NCBI GenBank assembly: GCA_011391695.1
Contig: JAABQB010000015.1
Location: forward strand, 1 to 58,265
DNA length: 58,265 nucleotides
Direction: 5' to 3'
DNA from: Desulfobacteraceae bacterium
GTDB taxonomy: Bacteria > Desulfobacterota > Desulfobacteria > Desulfobacterales > RPRI01
The notes below the pieces were generated by a model. The model worked only from the letters and a program-made list of their open reading frames with translations, did no database searches and had not been told where the DNA came from. This document shows, in pieces, positions 8,074-15,637 of the stretch. The position numbers and the translations under genes are program-made. Positions within the stretch are counted from its first letter, which is position 1. Every line of letters begins with the position of its first letter.

Positions 8074-8883
8074 TTATAACTTATCCGGCTTTCCGGTTTT
8101 TCCTGTCCAGCGCTTGCCTAAATCAGGATGAGGTGTACGAAAATATTCCTTGGCGCATTCCTCGCAGATACTGTTGCTTATCTCCGCATCAGAGTGATCC
8201 AGAATATAAGACTCAATCTGATTCCAATAGCCTTTGTCATCGCGGATTTTCTTGCAATGTGAGCAGATCGGGAGCAATCCGCTTAAGGTTTTAACTTTGG
8301 CCAGGGCATTTTTCAATTCAGCGATCAGGTTTTCACATTTCTCTTCAGACTCCATCTCTTTAGAAACGATGGTAAGGCATCCGATTGAAAGGCATACATT
8401 GTCTTTAGCGTAAGTTTCAACCTTGGCCCGGTCTTTCAGCCAGCAGTAAATGTTTTCACCAATGGAAATTTTGTAAACGGCTTCAACATTACCATGCTCC
8501 TTACTGTTTTCACGAAGCTGCTTTCTGGCTTCTTCCAGCCCGTTCCGGCCTAAAACCTCTTTTAGAATGCCAGGCTCGACTCCCGAATATTTGTAAATGC
8601 GCCGGTCAAGAATGCTGTCCCGAAACACCACGGCAAGGCTGGCTGTATCGCATCCCATCAAATCCGTGAAACTTCCGGCTGCAAATTCGTACCAGATGAC
8701 ATTTTCATTCTCATGCCACGCCGAAATGTAAGGTATCGACAGATCCCCGATTTTTTCGAAAGTTCGGAAGGCCGCTATGCATTCCGACACACGTTTCTTC
8801 AGCGCCTTGCTGTATTTCCCGGTGAGGATTCGCCCGCAATACTCAGGTTTTTTAAAGCAGTGTGATGGTGAATTGTGCTTCAT
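8074..8883 (-). CDS. Putative sensor protein with C-terminal two-CxxC module
   Basis: A 269-residue soluble protein. The C-terminal ~60 residues contain the block GLLPICSHCKKIRDDKGYWNQ, with C207/C210, and a second pair C240/C243 (SICEECAKEYF). I know this arrangement from the ends of many deltaproteobacterial PAS, GAF and response-regulator signalling proteins; it probably binds a metal. A coiled stretch at about 178-200 (ELKNALAKVKTL) links it to the front part. Residues 1-175 do not show a PAS, GAF or kinase motif that I can name. They contain scattered Cys and Trp, and ligand sensing is a guess. No kinase or output domain is present, so it probably relays by protein contact. It stands alone between repeats. 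Confidence 0.75.
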   Translation of the reverse strand: MKHNSPSHCFKKPEYCGRILTGKYSKALKKRVSECIAAFRTFEKIGDLSIPYISAWHENENVIWYEFAAGSFTDLMGCDTASLAVVFRDSILDRRIYKYSGVEPGILKEVLGRNGLEEARKQLRENSKEHGNVEAVYKISIGENIYCWLKDRAKVETYAKDNVCLSIGCLTIVSKEMESEEKCENLIAELKNALAKVKTLSGLLPICSHCKKIRDDKGYWNQIESYILDHSDAEISNSICEECAKEYFRTPHPDLGKRWTGKTGKPDKL

Positions 8884-9203
8884 GACAAAGAACCCCCCAG
8901 TTTTTTAAAAATTCAGGAGTATTTGCAAAAGCCACTATGATTCCTTTACACACAAATTTTATGAAAATCAAATATATAAGAGCCAATTGCAAAAGTCTCA
9001 AAGAGAGAAGAATTTGTCATTCCCACCCCCATTTTCATGAGGGTAAACTCCAGTGGGGCACGTAGTGAAGCACAGCGCTATCCAGTCTTTTCAAGATATT
9101 GCAAAAAATTCTGGATTCCCGTTTTCACGGGAATGACGACTTTTGAAATTGGCTCATAAGGATATTTGATTTTTGGATTTATACGCCTTATATTCCATTT
9201 TAA
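8884..9203. other. Divergent spacer with a repeat copy
   Basis: 320 bp between divergently transcribed genes, more than half of it taken up by palindromic repeat copy B (8980-9155). Promoters for both flanking genes must lie here, but no clear box could be picked. Confidence 0.5.
8980..9155. repeat. Palindromic intergenic repeat, copy B (long form)
   Basis: A 176-bp element with ends GAGCCAATTGCAAAAGTC and GACTTTTGAAATTGGCTC. Compared with copy A it has an extra 24 bp (CCCCATTTTCATGAGGGTAA region) before GTGGGGCACGTAGTGAAGC. It is nearly identical to copy C. Confidence 0.88.
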
Positions 9204-9215
9204 ATGAAAGGAAGC

Positions 9216-9677
9216 ATGATGCTTATCAGAGATATAATATATTCATGGAAAGGGTGGGGCGGTAAACTTAGCCTCGGAAGCGGCATGTGCAGGCTTCGTA
9301 TATACGATCTTTCAAAGGGAGGTTCGAACGGGATAGCGCATCTGCGGCCGATAATTGTCGTAGTTTCAGATGTTCCGGAAAGCAAAATGTCTATAAGAAG
9401 CTGCGCAGGCCATATAGCCACAATGGTATCAAGGGATTTTCACATTGACGCGCACCGCATGCTGTGGATTGAATATTATCCTGTGAAAACCTATGGTGAA
9501 AAAAACGAGCATGTCATTCCTGAAAGTTTTGAAGCTGTTGAGTTCGAGTGGCATGAAGATAATGCCATTAAGCCAAAATGGAGAACTTTAAAACCGCCGC
9601 TGCTGGATGAAATCTCCAAGATGTATAAATATAAAGGATTCAAGGGGTCAAGGAGTCAAGGATTCGAGGGGTCATAA
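9216..9677 (+). CDS. Conserved hypothetical protein
   Basis: A protein of about 153 residues with no named domain that I recognise. It is probably cytoplasmic (no signal or membrane segment), with a compact core containing SGMCRLRIYDL, RPIIVVVSD and HRMLWIEYYP. An ATG also exists at 9204, but the Shine-Dalgarno-like AAAGGAAG at 9207-9214 lies after it, so the start is more likely 9216 or 9219. The last 14 or so residues (GFKGSRSQGFEGS) are translated from a short-word repeat block, so the original stop was probably lost or displaced when the repeat arrived. The 3' end overlaps the convergent anti-sigma gene by 22 bp. Confidence 0.7.
   Translation: MMLIRDIIYSWKGWGGKLSLGSGMCRLRIYDLSKGGSNGIAHLRPIIVVVSDVPESKMSIRSCAGHIATMVSRDFHIDAHRMLWIEYYPVKTYGEKNEHVIPESFEAVEFEWHEDNAIKPKWRTLKPPLLDEISKMYKYKGFKGSRSQGFEGS
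9634..9676. repeat. Short-word repeat block (AAGGATTC / AAGGGGTC words)
   Basis: Tandem variants of an 8-9 bp word: AAGGATTC, AAGGGGTC, AAGGAGTC, AAGGATTCGAGGGGTC. The same words recur near 12384, 12487, 12733, 18101 and 29034. Here the block is translated on both strands, as the C-terminus of two convergent genes. Confidence 0.85.
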
Positions 9678-9910
9678 CCCATCAGTTTCAGCCGTTTACT
9701 CAATTTCTGCGGAACCCTCTGCATTTTCATATTCCTGCAAAGATCCACAGTTCTTTTCAGTGTTTCAAGACATACTTTGCACTTTACGCATTCTTTGATG
9801 TGAATCCGCATTTCTTCATAAGTTATTTCATCAAGCTCGCCATCCATATATTCAGAGAGCCTTTTGAATATCAAAATACATCTTTTATGATCGTGACTTT
9901 TTTCTCTCAT
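9656..9910 (-). CDS. Zinc-finger anti-sigma factor (zf-HC2)
   Basis: An 84-residue protein with the HxxxCxxC zinc signature of anti-sigma factors (H37, C41, C44 in HIKECVKCKVC). It carries only the cytoplasmic sigma-binding domain, with no membrane helix, so it is a soluble anti-sigma factor whose zinc site could respond to redox or metal. Its ATG overlaps the stop of the ECF sigma gene by 4 bp (9907-9910), the usual pairing of sigma with its inhibitor. Its final residues (DPSNP) come from the short-word repeat block. It is the last gene of the minus-strand redox operon. Confidence 0.9.
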   Translation of the reverse strand: MREKSHDHKRCILIFKRLSEYMDGELDEITYEEMRIHIKECVKCKVCLETLKRTVDLCRNMKMQRVPQKLSKRLKLMGYDPSNP

Positions 9911-10515
9911 GCAGCAAAATAGTCCTTCAGTTTTTCCTTAAGAAAAAGACGCGCCCTGTGGAGCCTTACTTTTACGCTCGAGGATTTTATATTAAGAATC
10001 TGAGCGGTTTCTTCAGTACTAAACCCTTCAATGTCTCTCAAAACCAGTACGATTCTGTATTTTTCAGGAAGTGATAAAATCGCTTTTTGTATATTGTCGG
10101 ACAGTTCGTCGTTTAATACCTTTTCAAGAGGTTCTGAAGCCCAGGGAGGCAGGCTGTCCGGAATATTCTCTTTATCTTCTGGAATGAAATCTTCGAGGGA
10201 TATTTCCTTTTGAGGCGCGAATTTTGATTTCCGCTTTCTCTTTATACACGTTGAGCTTGCGATCCTGTAGAGCCAGTTTTTAAATTTTGATTCAGATCTG
10301 AAATCAGCCAGATACCTGTAAACATTTAAAAATGTTTCCTGAACCATATCCTCGGCGTCTCTCGTTTCTCCGCACATCCTCAAGCCGAAGTTATAGAGTT
10401 TCTGTTCGTATTTTTTTACAAGATTATAAAATAAGGATCCATGCCCCGAATTTATGGCATTGATCAATTCGGCGTCTTCATCACTTATCTTTTTCCGCTC
10501 CGGGATTTTTTGCAT
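9907..10515 (-). CDS. RNA polymerase sigma factor, ECF (RpoE-like)
   Basis: A 202-residue extracytoplasmic-function sigma factor. Region 2 is clear around DAEDMVQETFLNVYR (about residues 57-71) with the following RIASSTCIKRKRK basic stretch. Region 4 is clear as LPEKYRIVLVLRDIEGFSTEE and the helix-turn-helix VKVRLHRARLFLKEKL near the end. It is co-transcribed with its anti-sigma factor (4-bp overlap) and lies downstream of a 29-residue membrane peptide and a 4Fe-4S/cytochrome pair. Such sigma factors usually drive their own operon, so the upstream redox genes are likely targets, which is inference. No target promoter could be confirmed by eye. Confidence 0.95.
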   Translation of the reverse strand: MQKIPERKKISDEDAELINAINSGHGSLFYNLVKKYEQKLYNFGLRMCGETRDAEDMVQETFLNVYRYLADFRSESKFKNWLYRIASSTCIKRKRKSKFAPQKEISLEDFIPEDKENIPDSLPPWASEPLEKVLNDELSDNIQKAILSLPEKYRIVLVLRDIEGFSTEETAQILNIKSSSVKVRLHRARLFLKEKLKDYFAA

Positions 10516-10552
10516 CGGCTTTATTGCTTGTCACCTGACAAGAATTACGCAT

Positions 10553-10642
10553 TCAGGTTGATATTCCAAATTTCGGCAATATATATGCCTGTAACAGAAC
10601 CCATACTCCGACAACAACAAGTAGTATTACTATTTCCTTCAT
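10553..10642 (-). CDS. Small single-span membrane protein (29 residues)
   Basis: A short frame reading MKEIVILLVVVG then VWVLLQAYILPKFGIST, preceded by a strong AAAGGAG six bases before the ATG. It consists of one transmembrane helix (about residues 3-21) with a short polar tail. It lies 37 bp upstream of the ECF sigma gene in the same direction. The ribosome site, clean hydrophobic helix and operon position make it a likely real gene despite its size. It may be an accessory subunit of the membrane redox module encoded just upstream, or a regulator of the sigma pair. No named family is assigned. Confidence 0.7.
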   Translation of the reverse strand: MKEIVILLVVVGVWVLLQAYILPKFGIST

Positions 10643-10681
10643 TATGTTACTCCTTTTACAATAAAAAGTCGTTAATAAAAG

Positions 10682-10740
10682 TCGATAGTGAATAGTGAAT
10701 AGTAAAAAAAGAACAAACTCTATATTAGCCATTCACTATC
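10682..10740. repeat. GTGAATAGT short-word block, left part
   Basis: ATAGTGAATAGTGAATAGT at 10684-10702, and ATTCACTATC at 10731-10740 in the opposite orientation. The inverted copies sit directly against repeat copy C and continue on its other side. Confidence 0.8.
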
Positions 10741-10916
10741 GAGCCAATTGCAAAAGTCCTGAAGAGAGAAGAATTTGTCATTCCCACCCCCATTTTCATG
10801 AGGGTAAACTCCAGTGGGGCACGTAGTGAAGCACAGCTCTATGCAGTCTTTTCAATATATTGTAAAAATTTCTGGATTCCCGTTTACACGGGAATGACGA
10901 CTTTTGAAATTGGCTC
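10741..10916. repeat. Palindromic intergenic repeat, copy C (long form)
   Basis: A 176-bp copy, ends GAGCCAATTGCAAAAGTC and GACTTTTGAAATTGGCTC, nearly identical to copy B. It is embedded in a GTGAATAGT word block, which appears on both sides, suggesting insertion into or co-evolution with that block. It separates the cytochrome-like gene from the 29-residue peptide gene within one operon. Confidence 0.88.
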
Positions 10917-10946
10917 TATATACTATCTACTATTCACTATTCACTG
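10917..10946. repeat. GTGAATAGT short-word block, right part
   Basis: Inverted words (ACTATTCACTATTCACT) that run up to and slightly into the 3' end of the cytochrome-like gene, whose last codons and stop lie at 10941-10955. Confidence 0.75.
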
Positions 10947-11396
10947 ATTATTCTCCACCGTCCATTTCTTTTTGAAGACCAGGCAGTAAAGGCTTGTAAA
11001 CAGAAACAGCATCACCAGCGTAAGATGGCTCAAATCAAGAAAAATAATGAGATTGTGAGAAAATATGTAGCCTTCGAAATTTCTTATTACAAGCAAAATC
11101 CCAGTGGTTATCAGGCCGATTATCAAAGCGCCCCTTAAATATCCTGTAGCGGATAATTTCAGCCTTTTCCTGTCTGAAAACATGTAATAAGTTGTAATAT
11201 ATGCCAAAAGACCGAGCAGGAGCGCTGCACAAGTGTAATGTATGTAGTGGGTTATATAAAACTTTGCCAGCCATCCCAGCCCTGGAATATCTGCGATGTA
11301 ATACCTTTTGAAAATAGGCATCTGTCCGAAGCCGGAGAGGGTAATAAAAAAAACCGTCAAAAGATACAGATATCGAATATTATTCTTTCGGCTCAT
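10941..11396 (-). CDS. Cytochrome-b-like membrane protein
   Basis: A protein of about 151 residues with four predicted transmembrane segments: LYLLTVFFITLSGF, then THYIHYTCAALLLGLLAYI, GALIIGLITTGILLVI and LTLVMLFLFTSLYCLVF. Histidines in the second and last segments (H-YIH, SHNL, SHL) could bind haem b. An earlier ATG at 11411 exists, but GAGGAAAG lies just before the ATG at 11396, which is preferred. It overlaps the 3' end of the 4Fe-4S gene by 17 bp, so the two are translationally coupled and probably form a ferredoxin-like/quinone membrane module. No catalytic subunit is adjacent. Family name uncertain; it resembles small cytochrome b561-like anchors. Confidence 0.75.
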   Translation of the reverse strand: MSRKNNIRYLYLLTVFFITLSGFGQMPIFKRYYIADIPGLGWLAKFYITHYIHYTCAALLLGLLAYITTYYMFSDRKRLKLSATGYLRGALIIGLITTGILLVIRNFEGYIFSHNLIIFLDLSHLTLVMLFLFTSLYCLVFKKKWTVENNQ

Positions 11397-12360
11397 CTTT
11401 TCTTTCCTCAATATCTTTTTTGGAATGTTTATAAAATGTTCCGACAGCGGCAGCGATACCCGCTATAGGTGCTATCACCATTGCGGCAACCAGATTGTTA
11501 GCCTTTTCCATGGAATCGGCTACGGCTTTAAGGTGAGGTTTCCCCTTGCCTGTTTCAATTGCTTTGTTTAATTCCTCAAAGGGAACGGGAGATACATAAA
11601 TGGTATTTGTTCCGCCGTTTTCATTTTCACCGTATATGTACCCGTTTGTTTCCTTTGCAAGAGCGTGTGCTTTTTTAATGATTTCATCTCTCGGGCCAAT
11701 CTCCTGAACATTTTCAGGACAGACCTCAATGCACGCCGGAAGCTTGCCTTCTGCAATACGATTGTAACAGCGGTCGCACTTGTACATCACGCCGTTTCCC
11801 GCTAAAGCAGGCAGAATATCAAGATAAAGTCCTATTCCGGTCTGCCGCTGGGGTATTTCCCACGGGCATACTTCCTTGCATTTGGCGCCTCCGAGACAAA
11901 GGTTCGGATCTAAACGGGATATGCCGTTTTCGAGCTGTTTTGCCGCTCCCCAGGGGCACAGCTTGACACATGGCGGATTTGTGCAGTGCATGCATCGTCT
12001 TGGTATGGTAATCGTTTTCTGCTCCCCGTTCACCGTTACATCCGCGCTCTGTATATAGAGCCAGTTGTAGGGGGTTAGACGGTCATTGATGTCTCGTTTT
12101 TCCGACCAGTCTTCCGCTTTTACTCTATCCGGGTACATTTTCGGAAAAGGTTTCTTAGGTTCGGGATATTTTCCGGCATTTACCTCGCTGCAGGCTTCGA
12201 CACATGCCCCGCACCCGATGCATTTACCGATATCAAGCAGGGTCGCCAGTTGTTTATCTTTATCGGCTCCGGCTGCCGAAGCCGGAATGCCTGATGCCGC
12301 GACTGCGCACGCGGCAAGGCCGCCCTTTATAAAGGATCTTCGTGAAATATTTCCGGTCAT
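11380..12360 (-). CDS. Tat-exported four-cluster 4Fe-4S protein with C-terminal anchor
   Basis: A 326-residue electron-transfer subunit of the DmsB/FdhB/HybA type. A twin-arginine signal (SRRSFIKGG) opens it and a hydrophobic helix near 292-312 (NNLVAAMVIAPIAGIAAAVG) can anchor it, with a charged cytoplasmic tail. Cluster cysteines: C47/C50/C53/C57; C123/C126/C131/C135; C155/C161/C165 with glycine at 158 where a cysteine is expected; C195/C198/C210/C214. The third box is therefore incomplete and may hold a 3Fe-4S or use another ligand. It is coupled to a small cytochrome-b-like gene and followed by a 29-residue membrane peptide and a sigma/anti-sigma pair. The partner catalytic enzyme is not in this window. 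Confidence 0.92.
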   Translation of the reverse strand: MTGNISRRSFIKGGLAACAVAASGIPASAAGADKDKQLATLLDIGKCIGCGACVEACSEVNAGKYPEPKKPFPKMYPDRVKAEDWSEKRDINDRLTPYNWLYIQSADVTVNGEQKTITIPRRCMHCTNPPCVKLCPWGAAKQLENGISRLDPNLCLGGAKCKEVCPWEIPQRQTGIGLYLDILPALAGNGVMYKCDRCYNRIAEGKLPACIEVCPENVQEIGPRDEIIKKAHALAKETNGYIYGENENGGTNTIYVSPVPFEELNKAIETGKGKPHLKAVADSMEKANNLVAAMVIAPIAGIAAAVGTFYKHSKKDIEERKDEPKE

Positions 12361-12383
12361 ACAGGCTCCTTATTTTATTTAAC

Positions 12384-12417
12384 AGGGTTCAAGGATTCGA
12401 GGGGTCAAGGAGTCAAG
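12384..12417. repeat. Short-word repeat block (GGATTC/GGGGTC words)
   Basis: AGGGTTCAAGGATTCGAGG followed by GGTCAAGGAGTCAAG. It is the inverse of the block at 12487-12514, so the pair could fold into a long stem with a loop of about 70 bases. Confidence 0.8.
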
Positions 12418-12486
12418 TGCTTTTCAGAATTTAAAGCTCCATTCAGCAAGCTGCAAAGAATTCTCTTGCTTTTCCGGTCGCTTGAA

Positions 12487-12514
12487 GCCTCGACCCCTTG
12501 AATCCTTGAACCCT
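12487..12514. repeat. Short-word repeat block, inverted
   Basis: GCCTCGACCCCTTGAATCC then TTGAACCCTC, the reverse-complement form of the words at 12384-12417. Confidence 0.8.
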
Positions 12515-12732
12515 CACTTCTTATATAGACCCATATAAATGAAAACGGTTACAAAACTGTAATAAAAAAATATTAAATTTAACATTTATGTAAATTATTC
12601 AATCGACTGAAGGAAGATAGACTGTATGCTATCTGTAACTTCAGCATCAAGATTTCTCTCCGTTTAACACAAACTATAACTCAAATATTTAAAAATACAA
12701 GGTATCCGGCCAAAATACTATTTTTCTCCACC

Positions 12733-12763
12733 TGAACCTTGAATCTTCGACCCCTCGAACCCT
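12733..12763. repeat. Short-word repeat block, inverted
   Basis: TGAACCTTGAATCTTCGACC followed by CCTCGAACCC, again in the CTTGAATCC orientation. It is about 140 bp before the glutamate synthase operon. Confidence 0.75.
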
Positions 12764-12905
12764 TTTTTCAACATTTTCTGGCACAGGTATTGCTAAATTA
12801 ATTTGCACGTATATAATCTATGCTTGCGCCATAAGCCTGCGATAATTCAGGCGCAGGGTATTAGCAAATAATATCAGATAGTTTTATGGTAAAAGGAGCT
12901 TTTTA

Positions 12906-14036
12906 ATGTGCCGCTTGTTTGCAATAACCAGCAAAGACCCCTTATCTCCCATGAAGGCGATCGAAGCGCTCGATGTTATGAAGGAAGGTCATGACGGTTC
13001 CGGAGTCGGGCTTTTTTTGCGCGACCTCGGAGGGCCTTTTGAAAACATGAAAGACGCTCCAATTCTTTCCGGAATTTTCAGCGAAAGCGGATTAAAGCGT
13101 CTCGACACTTTTATGATGGATATAGGCTTCATGACAAAATACAGGCTCACCATAAGGGTTCCCAAGAAACCGCCTGCCGGAATTCCCAAAAGAGATGTCT
13201 ATCTTATAAGAGCTTATGAATATCCCGAAGGATGGGAAAGCCTTGGAGAAAAGGTGCTTTATGATAGGCTTGTGGATATAAGGCTTAAACTCAGAAAAAT
13301 GGGCGAGGAGAAGGAAGATATGATGGTCTTTTCCTTCTGGCCTGATGTTATCATGATTAAAGAGATCGGTGATCCCATGGAGGTTGCCCATTATCTTAAG
13401 CTCGACCGGAAAGAGCTTGAAGCGCGTGTCATAATGGCCCAGGGAAGGCAGAATACGAATTATGAGATAAATCTTTACGCCTGTCATCCGTTCTTTCTCC
13501 AGGGTTATTCGACCATGACAAACGGTGAAAATACAGCTTTTTTCCCAATAAGGGATTTCCTGATGTCAAGAGGCTTTGACGGATATTCGGGGTATCAGTC
13601 CGATTCTGAAGTCTTTACCCATATTCTTCACTACTGTCAGACGAAACTTAAGCTGGGACTTGAAACATACAAGCATCTCATAACTCCGCTCAAGGATGAG
13701 GATATTGAAAAGCATCCTGATGCTAAACTTCTGAAGCATCTTAAACACTCATGCAGAAAGTTGATAATTGACGGCCCGAACTGCGTAATAGGATGCCTGC
13801 CCGACCATTCACTTTTCATGCTTCAGGACAGGAAAAAATTAAGGCCGGGCGTTTTTGGAGGAAAACCCGGAACATTCGCTTTTTCATCCGAGATATGCGG
13901 GCTTGATGCCGCAATTCCGGATCGGGACAGGAGCAAAGACTTTCAACCAATGTACCTTGATACAGCAATTGTAGGTCCTGATCGTCAGGAGGTAAAGATA
14001 TGTTGTCAGACAGACATATTACCCCTTCCACTTTAA
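12906..14036 (+). CDS. Glutamate synthase, class II glutaminase subunit (GltB1-like)
   Basis: A 376-residue stand-alone glutamine amidotransferase domain that releases ammonia from glutamine for the FMN subunit encoded next. The protein begins Met-Cys, so Cys2 becomes the N-terminal nucleophile after methionine removal, as required for class II amidotransferases. EGHDGSGVGLFL (about 27-38) is the usual RG/DSSG-like loop and MTNGENTAF (about 203-211) corresponds to the HNG-type region. AAGGAG lies before the start. It overlaps the FMN-subunit gene by 37 bp, indicating coupled translation. This is the split, archaeal-like glutamate synthase layout rather than the fused 1500-residue GltB. Confidence 0.92.
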   Translation: MCRLFAITSKDPLSPMKAIEALDVMKEGHDGSGVGLFLRDLGGPFENMKDAPILSGIFSESGLKRLDTFMMDIGFMTKYRLTIRVPKKPPAGIPKRDVYLIRAYEYPEGWESLGEKVLYDRLVDIRLKLRKMGEEKEDMMVFSFWPDVIMIKEIGDPMEVAHYLKLDRKELEARVIMAQGRQNTNYEINLYACHPFFLQGYSTMTNGENTAFFPIRDFLMSRGFDGYSGYQSDSEVFTHILHYCQTKLKLGLETYKHLITPLKDEDIEKHPDAKLLKHLKHSCRKLIIDGPNCVIGCLPDHSLFMLQDRKKLRPGVFGGKPGTFAFSSEICGLDAAIPDRDRSKDFQPMYLDTAIVGPDRQEVKICCQTDILPLPL

Positions 14037-15634
14037 GCAAAAAAGATCTGCCTTGGCAGGTTCTGTGGAACAGGGATAAATGCACTTTATGCGGCCAGTG
14101 TACTGCTGTCTGTCCGGTAAACGCAATTGAACTCGGGGTTTTCCGGAAAAGAATACTTCAAACATCTCTGGATACAGGATCTGTTCCATCCAGCTTAAAT
14201 TCCGTATTCCACGGGATACGCCAGAAGACCGACCCTGCGTACAGTTGCGTGGGATGCGCAATGTGCAATTTGGTCTGTCCCAATGATGCAATTATTCCGG
14301 TTAAAAGCGATGAAGCCGATAAACTGAGATTTCATATAAATCAGGGAGGCCAGCCGCGAAGCCGCGGAGGACGCAGGAATGTCAAGGGAGGCATTCTTGA
14401 CCAGATAAAGTTCATCAGGATTTCCATGCTGACCGACCCCGCACTCGACGCCGGACGCCATGAATTTGAGCTGAGAACTCTCCTCGGCAGAATTCTTCCG
14501 CCGGAAAAGAACCTCGAATTTTATTATGAGAACGGCTGGATACCGCCGGTAAGGGATATATATCCTCTCATAATAGGAGGAATGTCTTTCGGGGCTTTAT
14601 CTCCCAATATGTGGGAAGGTCTTCAGATGGGAGTTGCATATTTAAATGAAGAACTCTCGATGCCGGTCAGAATCTGCACCGGAGAAGGAGGCTGTCCGCC
14701 AAGGCTTCTTCGCAGTCGCTTTCTTAAATATGTGATTCTTCAGATCGCAAGCGGATACTTCGGCTGGGATGAGATCATACATTCAATTCCTCACATGAAA
14801 GAAGATCCGTGCGCAGTTGAGATAAAATACGGTCAGGGCGCCAAGCCGGGGGACGGGGGTCTTCTCATGTGGCACAAGGTTAACAAGCTGATTGCAGCTA
14901 TCCGGGGAGTCCCGGCCGGAGTCAGTCTTCCAAGCCCTCCGACGCATCAGACACAGTATTCCATCGAGGAATCCGTGGCGAAAATGATCCAGTCGATGTG
15001 CATGGCCTGGGGTTTCAGGGTGCCTGTTTATCCCAAAATTTCAGGAACATCTACGGCACTTGCGGTATTGAATAATCTTACCCGCAACCCGTACGCGGGA
15101 GGTCTTGCAATTGACGGAGAAGACGGGGGAACAGGAGCGGCTTACAATGTTTCAATGAATCACATGGGTCATCCGATAGCAAGCAACGTGCGGGACTGCT
15201 ACCTTACCCTTACAAAGACGGGCATGCAGAATGAAATACCTCTTTTTGCCGCAGGGGGCATCGGTAAAAGCGGAAACCTCGCTGCAAACGCTTCCGCCCT
15301 TATCATGCTTGGTGCAAGCGGTGTTCAGGCCGGAAAATATATCATGCAGGCTGCCGCAGGGTGTGTGGGTTCTGAATCAGACAGGTGTAATATATGCAAC
15401 ATAGGGCGCTGTCCGAAAGGAATTACTTCACAGGATTCGCGTCTTTACAGACGCCTTGATGTTGAGGAAGTAGCACAGAGGGTTGTGGATGTTTTTTTGA
15501 GCTTTGACACGGAACTGAAAAAAATCGTCGCGCCTTTGGGACGTTCCACATCGCTTCCGATAGGCATGTCGGATGCGCTGGGAATAAGTGACTATAATGC
15601 TGCCGAAAGGCTGGGTATAAAGTATGTGGTGTAA
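14000..15634 (+). CDS. gltB: Glutamate synthase, FMN catalytic subunit with N-terminal ferredoxin
   Basis: A 544-residue central domain that condenses 2-oxoglutarate with glutamine-derived ammonia on FMN. An N-terminal 2x[4Fe-4S] ferredoxin segment is visible: C28/C31/C34/C38 and C83/C86/C89/C93. The FMN barrel follows, with GGMSFGALSPNMWEGLQ, the EGGCPP segment, KYGQGAKPGDGGLL, and DGEDGGTGAAY, all hallmark glutamate synthase motifs. CNICNIGRCPKGI (about 464-476) supplies the 3Fe-4S ligands. AGGAGG precedes the ATG inside the upstream gene. Electrons could enter from ferredoxin or through the flavoprotein fused in the next gene. Family assignment is secure. Confidence 0.96.
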   Translation: MLSDRHITPSTLSKKDLPWQVLWNRDKCTLCGQCTAVCPVNAIELGVFRKRILQTSLDTGSVPSSLNSVFHGIRQKTDPAYSCVGCAMCNLVCPNDAIIPVKSDEADKLRFHINQGGQPRSRGGRRNVKGGILDQIKFIRISMLTDPALDAGRHEFELRTLLGRILPPEKNLEFYYENGWIPPVRDIYPLIIGGMSFGALSPNMWEGLQMGVAYLNEELSMPVRICTGEGGCPPRLLRSRFLKYVILQIASGYFGWDEIIHSIPHMKEDPCAVEIKYGQGAKPGDGGLLMWHKVNKLIAAIRGVPAGVSLPSPPTHQTQYSIEESVAKMIQSMCMAWGFRVPVYPKISGTSTALAVLNNLTRNPYAGGLAIDGEDGGTGAAYNVSMNHMGHPIASNVRDCYLTLTKTGMQNEIPLFAAGGIGKSGNLAANASALIMLGASGVQAGKYIMQAAAGCVGSESDRCNICNIGRCPKGITSQDSRLYRRLDVEEVAQRVVDVFLSFDTELKKIVAPLGRSTSLPIGMSDALGISDYNAAERLGIKYVV

Positions 15635-15637
15635 AAA

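Larger units (their letters stand above)
12361..12905. other. Divergent spacer rich in short-word repeats
   Basis: 545 bp between the minus-strand 4Fe-4S operon and the plus-strand glutamate synthase operon. It holds three word blocks (12384-12417, 12487-12514 and 12733-12763), the first two in inverted orientation, and AT-rich DNA that must contain promoters for both sides. A clear AAGGAG at 12893-12898 serves the glutamate synthase start. Confidence 0.6.

Noticed and set aside
9315-9335. GGTTCGAAC, resembling a tRNA T-loop
   Set aside because: It lies inside a coding frame and no acceptor or anticodon stem could be drawn around it.
9634-9676. Short tandem repeats considered as a CRISPR array
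   Set aside because: Units are 8-9 bp with no regular unique spacers and no cas genes are present; the same applies to the other word blocks.
10941-12360. Formate dehydrogenase or DMSO reductase operon
   Set aside because: Only electron-transfer and membrane subunits are present; no molybdopterin catalytic gene occurs in the window.
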